Assembly (NCBI RefSeq): GCF_002008345.1
Contig: NZ_MRAE01000022.1
Span: forward strand, 1-42,024
Reading direction: 5' to 3'
Source of the DNA: Clostridium tepidum
GTDB lineage: Bacteria > Bacillota > Clostridia > Clostridiales > Clostridiaceae
DNA length: 42,024 nucleotides
Position 1 is the first letter of the stretch, and each line of letters starts with the position of its first letter. The notes beneath the pieces are model-generated. The model was not told the origin of the DNA and ran no database searches. It saw only the letters and a program-made list of their open reading frames with translations. Made by a program: the position numbers and the translations under genes. Shown piece after piece: positions 7,339 to 15,867 of this stretch.

Positions 7339-9957
7339 ATGAAAATAGAAAATATAAGAGTATTTGAAGGACGAAATATTTATTCTCATAAAAAATGTAT
7401 AAGAATGGATGTAGATTTAGAAGGATATAGTAATATATCTAGTAAAGAAATAGATGGATTTAATGAAGCCCTTTTGGATTATGTTCCAGAACTAAAAGAG
7501 CATTGCTGTTGTATAGGCAGAAAAGGTGGTTTTGTAGAAAGACTTTATGAAGGAACTTATTTATCGCACATATGTGAACATGTGATAATAGCATTGCAAA
7601 ATAGAATTGGTATAGATGTGAGTTATGGTAAGGCACGAGAAATAGAAAAAGAAAAGTATTATATAATTTATCAATATAAATATAAAAATACGGCTATTGA
7701 ATGTGCAAAAATAGCTGTAGATTTAATTAACAATCTGATTAGTGGTAAAAAGTATAATATAAAAACTAAGATAAAAGATTTAAAATATTTACTGAAATCA
7801 GAAGAACTTGGACCTAGTACATATTCTATAATAGAGGAGGCTAAAAAGAGGAATATTCCTATTATTAAAATAGGTGAAGAAAGTATGTTTCAATTAGGAT
7901 ATGGTATAAAAGGTAAATTTATAGAAGCTACTATATGCAATAGTACTACTGCGGTATCTGTGGATATAGCTTGTGATAAACTATTATCTAAAAATATATT
8001 AATGGATCAGTGCATACCTGTCGCTGAAGGATATAAAGTAAATAATTATATTGATTTATTGTTTAAAGCAGAGAGAATAGGTTATCCAGTTGTTTTAAAA
8101 CCACGTTTTGGAAATCAAGGGAAGGGTGTAGTAGTAAATATAAAAAATCAGAAAGAGTTAGTAAATGCATATAGAACAATAAATAAGAAATTTCAAAATA
8201 TAATGATAGAAAAATATATTCATGGTAAAGATTATAGAGTTTGTGTTATAGGTGGAAAGGTAGTAGCTGTAGCACAAAGAATCCCACCATACATAATAGG
8301 AAATGGAAAAAACACTATTTATGAATTGATAAAGGAATTAAATAGAGATGAAAGAAGAGGAGATGGACATGAAAAGCCATTAACTAAAGTAAAAATAGAT
8401 AAAGAACTTAAAAATAATATAAATAAAGAAGGATATACTTTAGGGGATATACTCCCTAAAGGACAAAAATTAGAATTAAGGCATAATGCTAATCTTTCCA
8501 CAGGGGGTGTAGCTATAGATTGTACTGATTTAATATGCAACGAAACAAAAGAGATTTGTGAGAGGGTTGCTAAAGCTATAGGTATAGATATATGTGGAAT
8601 AGATATATGTTGCAAAGATATAAGTAAGCCACTTAATGATAATGAAGGTATAATGGAAGTTAATGCAGCACCTGGTATAAGAATGCATCAATATCCTTAT
8701 AAAGGGAAAAGTAGAAATGTAGCAAAAGCTATAGTTGATATGATGTTTAAAGAGGATAATGGAAATATTCCTATTATATCAATTACAGGAACCAATGGAA
8801 AAACTACGACTACCAGATTGATAGCTCATACTTTAAGTTTATCAGGCAAAAAAGTTGGAATGACAACTACTGGTGGTATATATATAAATAATAAATGTAT
8901 AGATAAAGGGGATACTACAGGATATTACAGTGCTAAGACGGTATTAACTAATAAAGAGGTAGAAGTAGCTGTTTTAGAATTAGCTAGAGGAGGATTAATT
9001 AAGGCCGGTTTGCCTTATGATTTAGCAGATGTAGGTATAATAACTAATGTTACAGAAGACCATTTAGGATTAGGCGGTATAAATACCTTAGAAGATATGG
9101 CTTATGTTAAGGCATTAGTAGGAGAAGCTGTTAAAAAAGATGGATATGTAGTAATAAACGCTGATGATGAAGCTAGCATAAATATTATAGATAGGATGAG
9201 AAGTAGAATTATATTATTTACTAAAAATAAAAATAATCCCATTATATCCCAATATTTAAACCATGAAAATTTAGTATTATATTTAGATAATGATACTATA
9301 TATTTGCAGAATTTAAATCAAAATAAAGCCATAATAAATGTTAATAAAGTACCTATAACTTTAGGAGGAAAATTAACTTACAATATAGAAAATGCAATGG
9401 CATCTATAGCAGCCTTAATAGCATTAGGATTAGATGTAAATACTATTAGACAAGGTTTGGAAAGTTTTAATAATGAAGAACAAAATCCAGGTAGGTTTAA
9501 TGTATACGATGTTCATGGAACAAATGTAATATTAGATTATGGGCATAATATTGAGGGGTATAAAGCAGTTCTAGAAAGCGTAAAAAAGATGAATTATAAA
9601 AGAATAATAGGAGTTATAGGAGTACCAGGAGATAGAACTGACAGTAGTACGTTAAAAATAGGCAATATTTGTGGGAAAAACTTTGATTATATTTATATAA
9701 AAGAAGATAGAGATACAAGAGGAAGAAAAAATGGAGAAATAGCAGATTTACTTAAAAAAGGAGTTTTAGAAGCAGGGTTTAAAAATTCGAATATAAGTAT
9801 AGTATTAGATGAGGAAGAAGCACTGAAAAAAGCCATAGATTTTTCACAACCAGGGGATTTAGTTATAATGTTCTTTGAAGAATTTGAACCTGCTGCAAAT
9901 ATTGTAAAAGAAAAAATAAAAAAAGGGAAATTAACAAATAATACAGCTTTAGCATAA
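7339..9957 (+). CDS. cphA: Cyanophycin synthetase
   Basis: This 872-aa enzyme adds Asp and Arg in turn to a growing polymer using ATP. The order is an N-terminal domain (to about residue 160), then an ATP-grasp domain (about 215-480, with VVLKPRFGNQGKGV near 248 and IEKYIHGKDYRV). Next comes a Mur-ligase-like domain with the P-loop GTNGKTTTTRLI near 484 and TNVTEDHLG. The C-terminal lobe holds LDYGHN and GVPGDRTDS. This is the complete three-domain layout at usual length. ATG 7339 has a GAGGAGGA ribosome site; an earlier TTG at 7312 has none. It lies 43 bases after cphB and is followed by a terminator, so cphB-cphA is a two-gene operon. The product is probably a nitrogen reserve made during sporulation; this timing is inferred. 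Confidence 0.94.
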   Translation: MKIENIRVFEGRNIYSHKKCIRMDVDLEGYSNISSKEIDGFNEALLDYVPELKEHCCCIGRKGGFVERLYEGTYLSHICEHVIIALQNRIGIDVSYGKAREIEKEKYYIIYQYKYKNTAIECAKIAVDLINNLISGKKYNIKTKIKDLKYLLKSEELGPSTYSIIEEAKKRNIPIIKIGEESMFQLGYGIKGKFIEATICNSTTAVSVDIACDKLLSKNILMDQCIPVAEGYKVNNYIDLLFKAERIGYPVVLKPRFGNQGKGVVVNIKNQKELVNAYRTINKKFQNIMIEKYIHGKDYRVCVIGGKVVAVAQRIPPYIIGNGKNTIYELIKELNRDERRGDGHEKPLTKVKIDKELKNNINKEGYTLGDILPKGQKLELRHNANLSTGGVAIDCTDLICNETKEICERVAKAIGIDICGIDICCKDISKPLNDNEGIMEVNAAPGIRMHQYPYKGKSRNVAKAIVDMMFKEDNGNIPIISITGTNGKTTTTRLIAHTLSLSGKKVGMTTTGGIYINNKCIDKGDTTGYYSAKTVLTNKEVEVAVLELARGGLIKAGLPYDLADVGIITNVTEDHLGLGGINTLEDMAYVKALVGEAVKKDGYVVINADDEASINIIDRMRSRIILFTKNKNNPIISQYLNHENLVLYLDNDTIYLQNLNQNKAIINVNKVPITLGGKLTYNIENAMASIAALIALGLDVNTIRQGLESFNNEEQNPGRFNVYDVHGTNVILDYGHNIEGYKAVLESVKKMNYKRIIGVIGVPGDRTDSSTLKIGNICGKNFDYIYIKEDRDTRGRKNGEIADLLKKGVLEAGFKNSNISIVLDEEEALKKAIDFSQPGDLVIMFFEEFEPAANIVKEKIKKGKLTNNTALA

Positions 9958-9961
9958 CAAT

Positions 9962-10007
9962 AAAGCTACAATTTATGAATATCATGATTGTAGCTTTAAT
10001 TTTTTTG
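9962..10007 (+). terminator. Terminator after cphA
   Basis: AAAGCTACAAT and ATTGTAGCTTT form a perfect 11-bp stem, followed by seven Ts after two As. Confidence 0.9.
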
Positions 10008-10048
10008 AGGTATTATATATTTTATAATATAATTTTTGGAGGAATAAA

Positions 10049-10891
10049 ATGTTATCAAAAGCTTATGCTAAAATAAATTTATCTTTAGATGTAATAGGAA
10101 AAAGAAAAGATGGATATCATCTTTTAAAGATGTTAATGCAAACTATAGATCTGTATGATTTAATAGAAATAAAAAAAATAAAAAAAAGTATAATATTAGA
10201 GTGTGATAGAGAGTACATACCTAAAGATAGGAGAAACCTAGCATATAAGGCAGCAGAACTATTTATAAATAGGTACAATATAGAGTCAGGAGTTAAAATA
10301 AACATAACTAAAAATATACCAGTAGCAGCAGGGTTAGCGGGGGGAAGTACAGATGCTGCTACAGTTTTAAAAATAATGAGAGATATGTTTAAACCCAATA
10401 TAACTAATGAAGAATTAAAAGAGATAGCTTTGAACATAGGTGCAGATGTTCCATTTTGTATAGAAGGAGGAACAGCTCTTTGTGAAGGTATAGGTGAAAA
10501 GATAACTCCTATAAAAAATTTTAAAAATCAAATATTAGTATTAGTTAAACCTAATTTTGGAGTTTCTACTAAAGATGTATATAATAACTTGAAAATAGAA
10601 AAGATATATATTCATCCTAATACAACAAAATTAATAGGGTCTATAGAACAAAATGATTTGAAATCTGTATCTAAAAACATGAAAAATGTTTTAGAAAATG
10701 TTACATTAAGAAAATATAAGACATTAAGTTCCATAAAAAATAGTTTTATAGAATTAGGTGCATTAGGGAGCATGATGAGTGGTAGTGGACCAAGTGTATT
10801 TGGATTATTTGATGATATGTTAAAAGCACAAGTTTGCTATGATACTATGAAAGAACGATATAAAGAAGTATTTATAACAAGAACAATATAA
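10049..10891 (+). CDS. ispE: 4-diphosphocytidyl-2-C-methyl-D-erythritol kinase
   Basis: This 280-aa GHMP-family kinase of the methylerythritol phosphate route to isoprenoids phosphorylates CDP-methylerythritol. The N-terminal AYAKINLSLDVIGKRKDGYH is typical of IspE. The GHMP ATP-binding loop PVAAGLAGGSTDAA starts near residue 92, and the C-terminal GSMMSGSGPSVFG is GHMP motif 3. ATG 10049 follows GGAGGA at good spacing. Length is normal. It stands alone between two terminators. Confidence 0.95.
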   Translation: MLSKAYAKINLSLDVIGKRKDGYHLLKMLMQTIDLYDLIEIKKIKKSIILECDREYIPKDRRNLAYKAAELFINRYNIESGVKINITKNIPVAAGLAGGSTDAATVLKIMRDMFKPNITNEELKEIALNIGADVPFCIEGGTALCEGIGEKITPIKNFKNQILVLVKPNFGVSTKDVYNNLKIEKIYIHPNTTKLIGSIEQNDLKSVSKNMKNVLENVTLRKYKTLSSIKNSFIELGALGSMMSGSGPSVFGLFDDMLKAQVCYDTMKERYKEVFITRTI

Positions 10892-10901
10892 AATTTTATT
10901 T

Positions 10902-10947
10902 AAATACCATAGAAATAATTTTAAAATTATATTTCTATGGTATTTTT
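10902..10947 (+). terminator. Terminator after ispE
   Basis: AAATACCATAGAAAT and ATTTCTATGGTATTT form a perfect 15-bp stem ending in Ts. Confidence 0.88.
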
Positions 10948-10951
10948 ATGT

Positions 10952-10989
10952 AAAAATTTAACTATTTATATAAGTAGTTAAATTTTTTA
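10952..10989 (+). terminator. Second hairpin after ispE
   Basis: AAAAATTTAACTA and TAGTTAAATTTTT form a 13-bp stem with a T-run, only a few bases after the first terminator. It may be a backup terminator insulating the germination operon from ispE. Confidence 0.6.
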
Positions 10990-10996
10990 TTTAAAT

Positions 10997-11026
10997 GAAT
11001 AAATTGAGGGTTTTGAGGAAAAAATA
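10997..11026 (+). promoter_or_regulatory. Possible forespore (sigma-F/sigma-G) promoter of the ger operon
   Basis: GAATA at 10997-11001 is followed after 15 bases by GGAAAAAAT at 11017-11025. This fits the sigma-F -10 pattern GGNRANANT and the forespore -35 pattern. Read as sigma-G with an 18-base spacer, the -10 is weaker (it ends in ATA). ger operons are forespore-expressed in bacilli. Confidence 0.45.
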
Positions 11027-11061
11027 CTTTAGAACTAATTTTTTATCTACAGGAGGATTTT

Positions 11062-11259
11062 ATGGGAAAGATAATAGGCATATTTGATAATTATTTTTTA
11101 ATTTTAGTCTTAATTGAAGGGTTTATTAGTATATTTATAGATGCTCCTTCTTTTAAAAAATCAAATATGATAAAAAGTTATAAACAATCTAGAGTAATTG
11201 CTATTTTTATTATAAGTATAAGTTTAGTATTATATATTTTACAAAAAATGATGTTTTAA
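11062..11259 (+). CDS. Small two-helix membrane protein leading the ger operon
   Basis: This 65-aa protein is not a family I recognise by sequence. It has two hydrophobic segments, about residues 9-27 (NYFLILVLIEGFISIFI) and 44-62 (RVIAIFIISISLVLYILQK). They are separated by a basic loop (FKKSNMIKSYKQSR). ATG follows a strong AGGAGG site. It ends 61 bases before the GerA-type gene with no terminator between, and the forespore-like promoter lies upstream, so it is probably the first gene of the operon. Several Bacillus germinant receptor operons carry a D subunit, a small protein with two membrane helices that modulates germination. This gene resembles those in size and layout, which is a suggestion only. 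Confidence 0.7.
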   Translation: MGKIIGIFDNYFLILVLIEGFISIFIDAPSFKKSNMIKSYKQSRVIAIFIISISLVLYILQKMMF

Positions 11260-11320
11260 ATCTGATTTATTTCCTGAAATGTAGTGTTTTTTTAGATTAG
11301 TTCTAAAGGGAGTGTATATA

Positions 11321-12781
11321 ATGAATGAAATAATTAATGATGAAATAGAAAAGAATATAGATAAAAATATAAAATATATAAAAGAACTACTAGAAGGTAG
11401 TTCCGATATGGTTTTCAGAGAGTTTTTAATAGGAAATGAAAAAGCTTTTATTATGTACATAGATGGTATGGCTGATAAAATTTTATTAAATGATTATGTA
11501 TTAGAATCACTTATGTTAGATGCAGATAAATTAAATAGCATAGACAATGTCAAAAATAAAATTTTAACAGTAACTGATGTGTCAGAGCAAGAAGAATTAA
11601 GTAAAGCTATAAATTTAGTGTTATCAGGAGATACATTACTGTTAGTAGATGGTATTAATAAAGCTTATGTAATAGCTACAAGACTTTGGCCTGTTAGGGG
11701 TGTTAGTGAGCCACAGTCAGAAACAGCTATAAAGGGAAGCAGAGATGGATTTACTGAAACTATAAGATTTAATACTGCATTGATTAGAAGAAGAATAAAG
11801 GATACAAGACTCAAGATAAAATCTGAAAATTTAGGAGTAAGATCAAAGACAGATATAGCTATTATGTATATAGAAGATATTGTTAATAAGAATGTTTTAA
11901 ATAATTTGTATGAAAAATTAGAAAAAATAAATATTGATGCAATATTAGGAAGTGGATATGTAGAACATTTTATAGAGGATAGTAAACTATCTATTTTTCC
12001 AACAACTAAAAGTACAGAGAGACCAGATGTTGTAGCTTCAGCATTATATGAAGGTAAGGTGGCTATTTTGGTTGATAATTCTCCTTTTGTAATTATAGTG
12101 CCTACTACTTTACCAAGTTTGTTTCAGTCCCCAGATGATTATTATCAAAGATGGATACATTCATCAATAATAAGAATAATAAGATTATTTTCTATAATTA
12201 TTAGTACTATATTGCCTGCTATGTATGTAGCTGTAACTTCTTATCATAGTGCTATAATACCTACTAAGTTGGCTTATTTTATAGCTGCTTCTAGAGAAGG
12301 AGTTCCATTTCCAGCTTATATGGAAGCTATAATAATGGAAGTTAGCTTAGCCTTATTAATGGAATCTATAGTTAGATTGCCAAAGCCCATAGGAGCTACT
12401 ATAGGTATTGTTGGAGGACTTATAATAGGTCAGGCAGCGGTATCAGCAGGTATAGTAAGTCCAATTATGATAATTATTGTTTCAATAACCACTATAACAA
12501 GTTTTACAGCTCCAAGTTATGATGTAAGTTCTTCATTTAGAATAATTCGATTCTTATTAATTATAGTAGCATCATTTTTAGGTTTATATGGTATAGTCTT
12601 AGGATTAATAGTAATGTTAATACATTTAGTGAAACTAAAAAGTTTTGGAATACCATATTTATCACCTGTGGTTAATCCAAGTATTAGTGACTTTAAAGAT
12701 ATGTATATAAGAGCACCGTTAAGGTTCTTTAAAAAGAGACCAGATTACATGAAAACTAGAGATAAAATAAGACAAAGATAA
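11321..12781 (+). CDS. Germinant receptor A subunit (GerA/GerKA family)
   Basis: This 486-aa protein is the A subunit of a GerA-type nutrient germinant receptor in the spore inner membrane. The N-terminal soluble half contains LSGDTLLLVDG, the family hallmark GSRDGFTETIRFNTALIRRRI and the SPDDYYQRW segment. The C-terminal half has several hydrophobic segments (IIISTILPAMYVAV, PIGATIGIVGGLIIGQAAV, FLLIIVASFLGLYGIVLGL). The preferred start is ATG 11321, eight bases after AAAGGGAG; the frame also opens at GTG 11312 inside that site. It is followed by B and C subunit genes. The germinant cannot be told from sequence. Confidence 0.94.
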   Translation: MNEIINDEIEKNIDKNIKYIKELLEGSSDMVFREFLIGNEKAFIMYIDGMADKILLNDYVLESLMLDADKLNSIDNVKNKILTVTDVSEQEELSKAINLVLSGDTLLLVDGINKAYVIATRLWPVRGVSEPQSETAIKGSRDGFTETIRFNTALIRRRIKDTRLKIKSENLGVRSKTDIAIMYIEDIVNKNVLNNLYEKLEKINIDAILGSGYVEHFIEDSKLSIFPTTKSTERPDVVASALYEGKVAILVDNSPFVIIVPTTLPSLFQSPDDYYQRWIHSSIIRIIRLFSIIISTILPAMYVAVTSYHSAIIPTKLAYFIAASREGVPFPAYMEAIIMEVSLALLMESIVRLPKPIGATIGIVGGLIIGQAAVSAGIVSPIMIIIVSITTITSFTAPSYDVSSSFRIIRFLLIIVASFLGLYGIVLGLIVMLIHLVKLKSFGIPYLSPVVNPSISDFKDMYIRAPLRFFKKRPDYMKTRDKIRQR

Positions 12782-12800
12782 AATAGAGTTGGAGGAATTG

Positions 12801-13904
12801 ATGGTGAGGGATGATAACTTTGTAACATCTTATAGTTTATTTGCTACTATTATAACTACTGTCATTGGTATAAGCGTATTTTCTTATGCTAGTGAGCTTT
12901 CTAATGCAGTTGGAAATGATGGATGGATAGTAGTATTGTTAAGTGCTTTAATTAGTTTTGCTTTAATATATATTATGTATCTAATAATAAAAATTAATAA
13001 TTATAATGAATTCTATCAAATAGTAAATTATAATTTTGGAACAGTTCTAGGGAAGCTTATAGCATTAAGCTTTGTTGTATATAATATTGTATATATATCA
13101 AATGGGTTAAGATTTTTTGTAGAAGAAATGAAAGTATATCTATTAGAACAAACTCCTACGGAATTTTTAATAATTGTTAGTGTGCTTGTAACTGGTTATC
13201 TTATAAGAGGTGAAGTAGATACTTTAGTCAAATTTAATGAAGTAGCCTTTTGGGTTAGCTTTATTCCAGTCATATTTGTGTTAATGTTTGCATTTTATCA
13301 AGGGGATTTTACAAATTTGTTACCTGTATTACAAGCTAAGCCTGCAAATTATATAAACGCTATTTGGAGTACTATAAACAGATTTAAGGGAATAGAAATT
13401 ATATTTTTATTATTACCCTTTATGAAAAAAAAGAATAAAACACCAAAAGTATTGGTTAGTAGTTTATTTTTTGTAGGTGTTTTTTATATTTTTATAGTAA
13501 TTTTATCAATAACCATGTTTTCTACAGAGCAGGTAAAAATAATGCTTTGGCCAGGAATAACAATGATAAAATCCATAGAGATTCCAGGAACATTTGTTGA
13601 AAGATGGGAAGGAATAATTATGGCTATTTGGGTAATATTCTTTTTTACCACATTTGTTAACTCTTATTATTTTTCAGCAGATATATTAAAGGATGTATTA
13701 AATATAGAAGATGTAAAAATATCATCTTTAATTATAGTACCATTTATATATATTATTGCTTTATATCCTCAAAATGTAGCTGAAGTAATAGATTTAGAAA
13801 AAAACTTAATGCCTATAATGTTTATTATAAATATAGTTATTATTCCTATAGTTTTATATTTCATAAGCAAGTTTAGATTAAAAAGAAGAAGCAAAAAATA
13901 TTAA
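12801..13904 (+). CDS. Germinant receptor B subunit (GerAB-type permease)
   Basis: This 367-aa integral membrane protein of the spore germination family within the APC transporter superfamily has about ten hydrophobic segments. The N-terminus VTSYSLFATIITTVIGISVF, the NDGWIVVLLSALISF segment and FKGIEIIFLLLPF are typical of GerAB. In the receptor this subunit is thought to bind the germinant. Start is ambiguous between ATG 12801 and the adjacent GTG 12804; both follow GGAGGA closely. It begins 19 bases after the A subunit stop, so the two are surely co-transcribed. Confidence 0.93.
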   Translation: MVRDDNFVTSYSLFATIITTVIGISVFSYASELSNAVGNDGWIVVLLSALISFALIYIMYLIIKINNYNEFYQIVNYNFGTVLGKLIALSFVVYNIVYISNGLRFFVEEMKVYLLEQTPTEFLIIVSVLVTGYLIRGEVDTLVKFNEVAFWVSFIPVIFVLMFAFYQGDFTNLLPVLQAKPANYINAIWSTINRFKGIEIIFLLLPFMKKKNKTPKVLVSSLFFVGVFYIFIVILSITMFSTEQVKIMLWPGITMIKSIEIPGTFVERWEGIIMAIWVIFFFTTFVNSYYFSADILKDVLNIEDVKISSLIIVPFIYIIALYPQNVAEVIDLEKNLMPIMFIINIVIIPIVLYFISKFRLKRRSKKY

Positions 13905-13947
13905 AAATAAGTATAAGCATAAATATGTATTTAGGAGTTGTTATATT

Positions 13948-15126
13948 ATGAAATCAAAAAAGTATTTAGTTATAATGCTTATATTATCAACTATATGTAT
14001 GACAGGGTGTTGGGATAAGGTGGAAATAGATCAAAAAGCATTTGTTTCCATCCTTGGAGTGGATGCAGGAAAAGATATAGGAAAAGAAAAAGAGTTAGAT
14101 AAGATAAATAGCAAAGCATCTTTTACAGGCAACAAATTTGATAAAATTAAGGTAACTTACGATTTCCCAGATATAAGTGAATTAGGACCTGAAAAGGGTG
14201 GTACAGCAAAAGAAAATTCTATGTCAGTAGATGCATATTCGATGCAAGATAGTATAGATAAAATTGTAAATAAAAGTAGTAGAAGTTTAGATTTTGGACA
14301 TCTAAAACTTATAGTTTTAAATACAAGTATTTTAGATTATAGCAATACTTTTAAAGAAGTAATAGATTACCTACAAAGACAACCAGCTATAAATAGAAGA
14401 GTATATATGGTATTTTCAGAGGACAAAAGTGAAGAAATTTTAAAGTTTAAACCTAATATGGAAAAGAGCGTAGAAAACTATATAATAGGTATATTAGAAA
14501 GCAATAACAAAAATAATACAGCTTTCCCTCTTACTTTAAATAAATTTTTGGAAGAAACTAGTCAAAATAATACTGCATTAATACCTATTATAGGTATAGA
14601 TAAGAAGAATAAAGATCTTAAAATATCAAAAGTTGCTGTGATAAAAAATAATAAAATAAAGGGATACATAAGTACAGAACAAGCAAATAATATACAGCTT
14701 ATTAGTAAAGATTTTAAAGGAGGAACTAGAACTATAATAAGAGATGGTAGTCCTTTAGATTATTCTATAGAAAATAATGAAAGAAAAATTAAGTTGAAAG
14801 ATAAAGAAAATTTATCATTTGATATAAAATTAAATTTAGAAGGTCAAATTAAAGGGTATAATATTGATAAACAAATATCTTCTAAAAGAGATATAAATAA
14901 AATAGAAGAAGATTTAAATAATGCTATAGCACAAGAAATAAATGAAGTTATAAGAATATCTCAAATTGAATATAATACAGATGTTTTTGATTTGGGTGAG
15001 TATATTTATAAATATCATCCGAAATTATGGAAAGAAATAAAGGGTAATTGGAATGAGATATATGAGAATATAGATATAAATGTTACAGTAGATACAAAAG
15101 TTAGAAGAATAGGAGCAATAAAATAA
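13948..15126 (+). CDS. Germinant receptor C subunit, Ger(x)C family lipoprotein
   Basis: This 392-aa protein has a lipoprotein signal peptide: basic KSKK, hydrophobic core, then the lipobox MTGC with the modified cysteine at residue 21. The following WDKVEIDQKAFVSILGVD is the standard start of mature GerAC proteins. SRSLDFGHLKLIVL and INRRVYMVFS are further family segments. The C subunit is anchored on the outer face of the spore inner membrane and needs lipidation for activity in bacilli. ATG 13948 follows AGGAG. It ends the A-B-C operon; no clear terminator lies before spoIIR. Confidence 0.93.
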   Translation: MKSKKYLVIMLILSTICMTGCWDKVEIDQKAFVSILGVDAGKDIGKEKELDKINSKASFTGNKFDKIKVTYDFPDISELGPEKGGTAKENSMSVDAYSMQDSIDKIVNKSSRSLDFGHLKLIVLNTSILDYSNTFKEVIDYLQRQPAINRRVYMVFSEDKSEEILKFKPNMEKSVENYIIGILESNNKNNTAFPLTLNKFLEETSQNNTALIPIIGIDKKNKDLKISKVAVIKNNKIKGYISTEQANNIQLISKDFKGGTRTIIRDGSPLDYSIENNERKIKLKDKENLSFDIKLNLEGQIKGYNIDKQISSKRDINKIEEDLNNAIAQEINEVIRISQIEYNTDVFDLGEYIYKYHPKLWKEIKGNWNEIYENIDINVTVDTKVRRIGAIK

Positions 15127-15137
15127 TTTTTTAAAAT

Positions 15138-15165
15138 GAATATAACTATAATATTTGGTAATAAT
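15138..15165 (+). promoter_or_regulatory. Possible sigma-F promoter of spoIIR
   Basis: GGTAATAAT at 15157-15165 fits the sigma-F -10 pattern GGNRANANT. GAATA at 15138-15142 fits the forespore -35, but the spacer is 14 rather than 15 bases. It sits 33 bases before the spoIIR start. spoIIR is a classic early sigma-F gene. Confidence 0.5.
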
Positions 15166-15198
15166 AACTAATAAATGAGGTTAATAGGGGGAATATAT

Positions 15199-15831
15199 AT
15201 GAAAAAAATATTAGTTTTTATATTAAGTATTATAGTTATATTTTTTATAGGTTTTAGCTCTTTTAAGTTATTCAACAATAGTACAAGCGTTAATCAAAGG
15301 GATATTTCAAATAAAATAATAAGATTTCATGTGTTAGCTAATAGTGATAGCATAGAGGATCAAAGTTTAAAACTTAAAGTTAAGGATGAAATAATAAATT
15401 ATATGATGCCTAAATTAGATAAAAGCAGTAGTATAGATGAATCAAGAAAAATACTAAAAGAAAATGATAAAGAAATAAAGAGAATAGCTGAAAATATTAT
15501 AAATAAAAATGGATATAAATATTCAGTTAATACTTATTTAGGACAAGATCAATTTCCTATAAAAACTTATGGTAATATAACTTTACCTCAAGGAAAATAT
15601 GAAGCTTATAAAATAGTTATAGGTAATGGTGAAGGGCAAAATTGGTGGTGTGTAATGTTTCCTCCATTATGTTTTGTTGATGTAACAAAAGGAGAAGTAT
15701 CTACAAAAGAAACAGAAGAAAAAATGAAAAAAGTATTAAAAGAAGAGGAGTTAAAAAGTATTAAAAATTCAAAAAATTCTTATGAAATAAAGTTTAAAGT
15801 TGTAGAGAAAATTAATGAATTAAAAAAATAA
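15199..15831 (+). CDS. spoIIR: Stage II sporulation protein R
   Basis: This 210-aa secreted signalling protein is made in the forespore. It activates the SpoIIGA protease in the septal membrane, leading to pro-sigma-E processing in the mother cell. It has an N-terminal membrane/signal segment (residues about 3-22). IIRFHVLANSDSIEDQSLKLKVKD appears as the family block (IIRFHVLANSDS then LKLKVKDEI), and GQNWWCVMFPPLCFVD is near-invariant in SpoIIR. ATG 15199 follows TAGGGGGA; the frame also opens at ATG 15175, but no ribosome site precedes that one. Length is normal. Confidence 0.95.
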   Translation: MKKILVFILSIIVIFFIGFSSFKLFNNSTSVNQRDISNKIIRFHVLANSDSIEDQSLKLKVKDEIINYMMPKLDKSSSIDESRKILKENDKEIKRIAENIINKNGYKYSVNTYLGQDQFPIKTYGNITLPQGKYEAYKIVIGNGEGQNWWCVMFPPLCFVDVTKGEVSTKETEEKMKKVLKEEELKSIKNSKNSYEIKFKVVEKINELKK

Positions 15832-15836
15832 ATAAA

Positions 15837-15863
15837 ACTCTGTATTTGAAAATAATACAGAGT
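15837..15863. terminator. Convergent terminator between spoIIR and the GT28 gene
   Basis: ACTCTGTATT and AATACAGAGT form a perfect 10-bp stem with a 7-base loop. The T-rich tail is strong on the minus strand (TTTTATTTATTTTTTT). It therefore mainly serves the gene at 15868-17109, but may stop both. Confidence 0.75.
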
Positions 15864-15867
15864 AATT

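Noticed and set aside
10008..10048. TTGAGG-N17-TATAAT before ispE
   Set aside because: The predicted start falls inside GGAGGA, the ispE ribosome site; the boxes are probably AT-rich coincidence.
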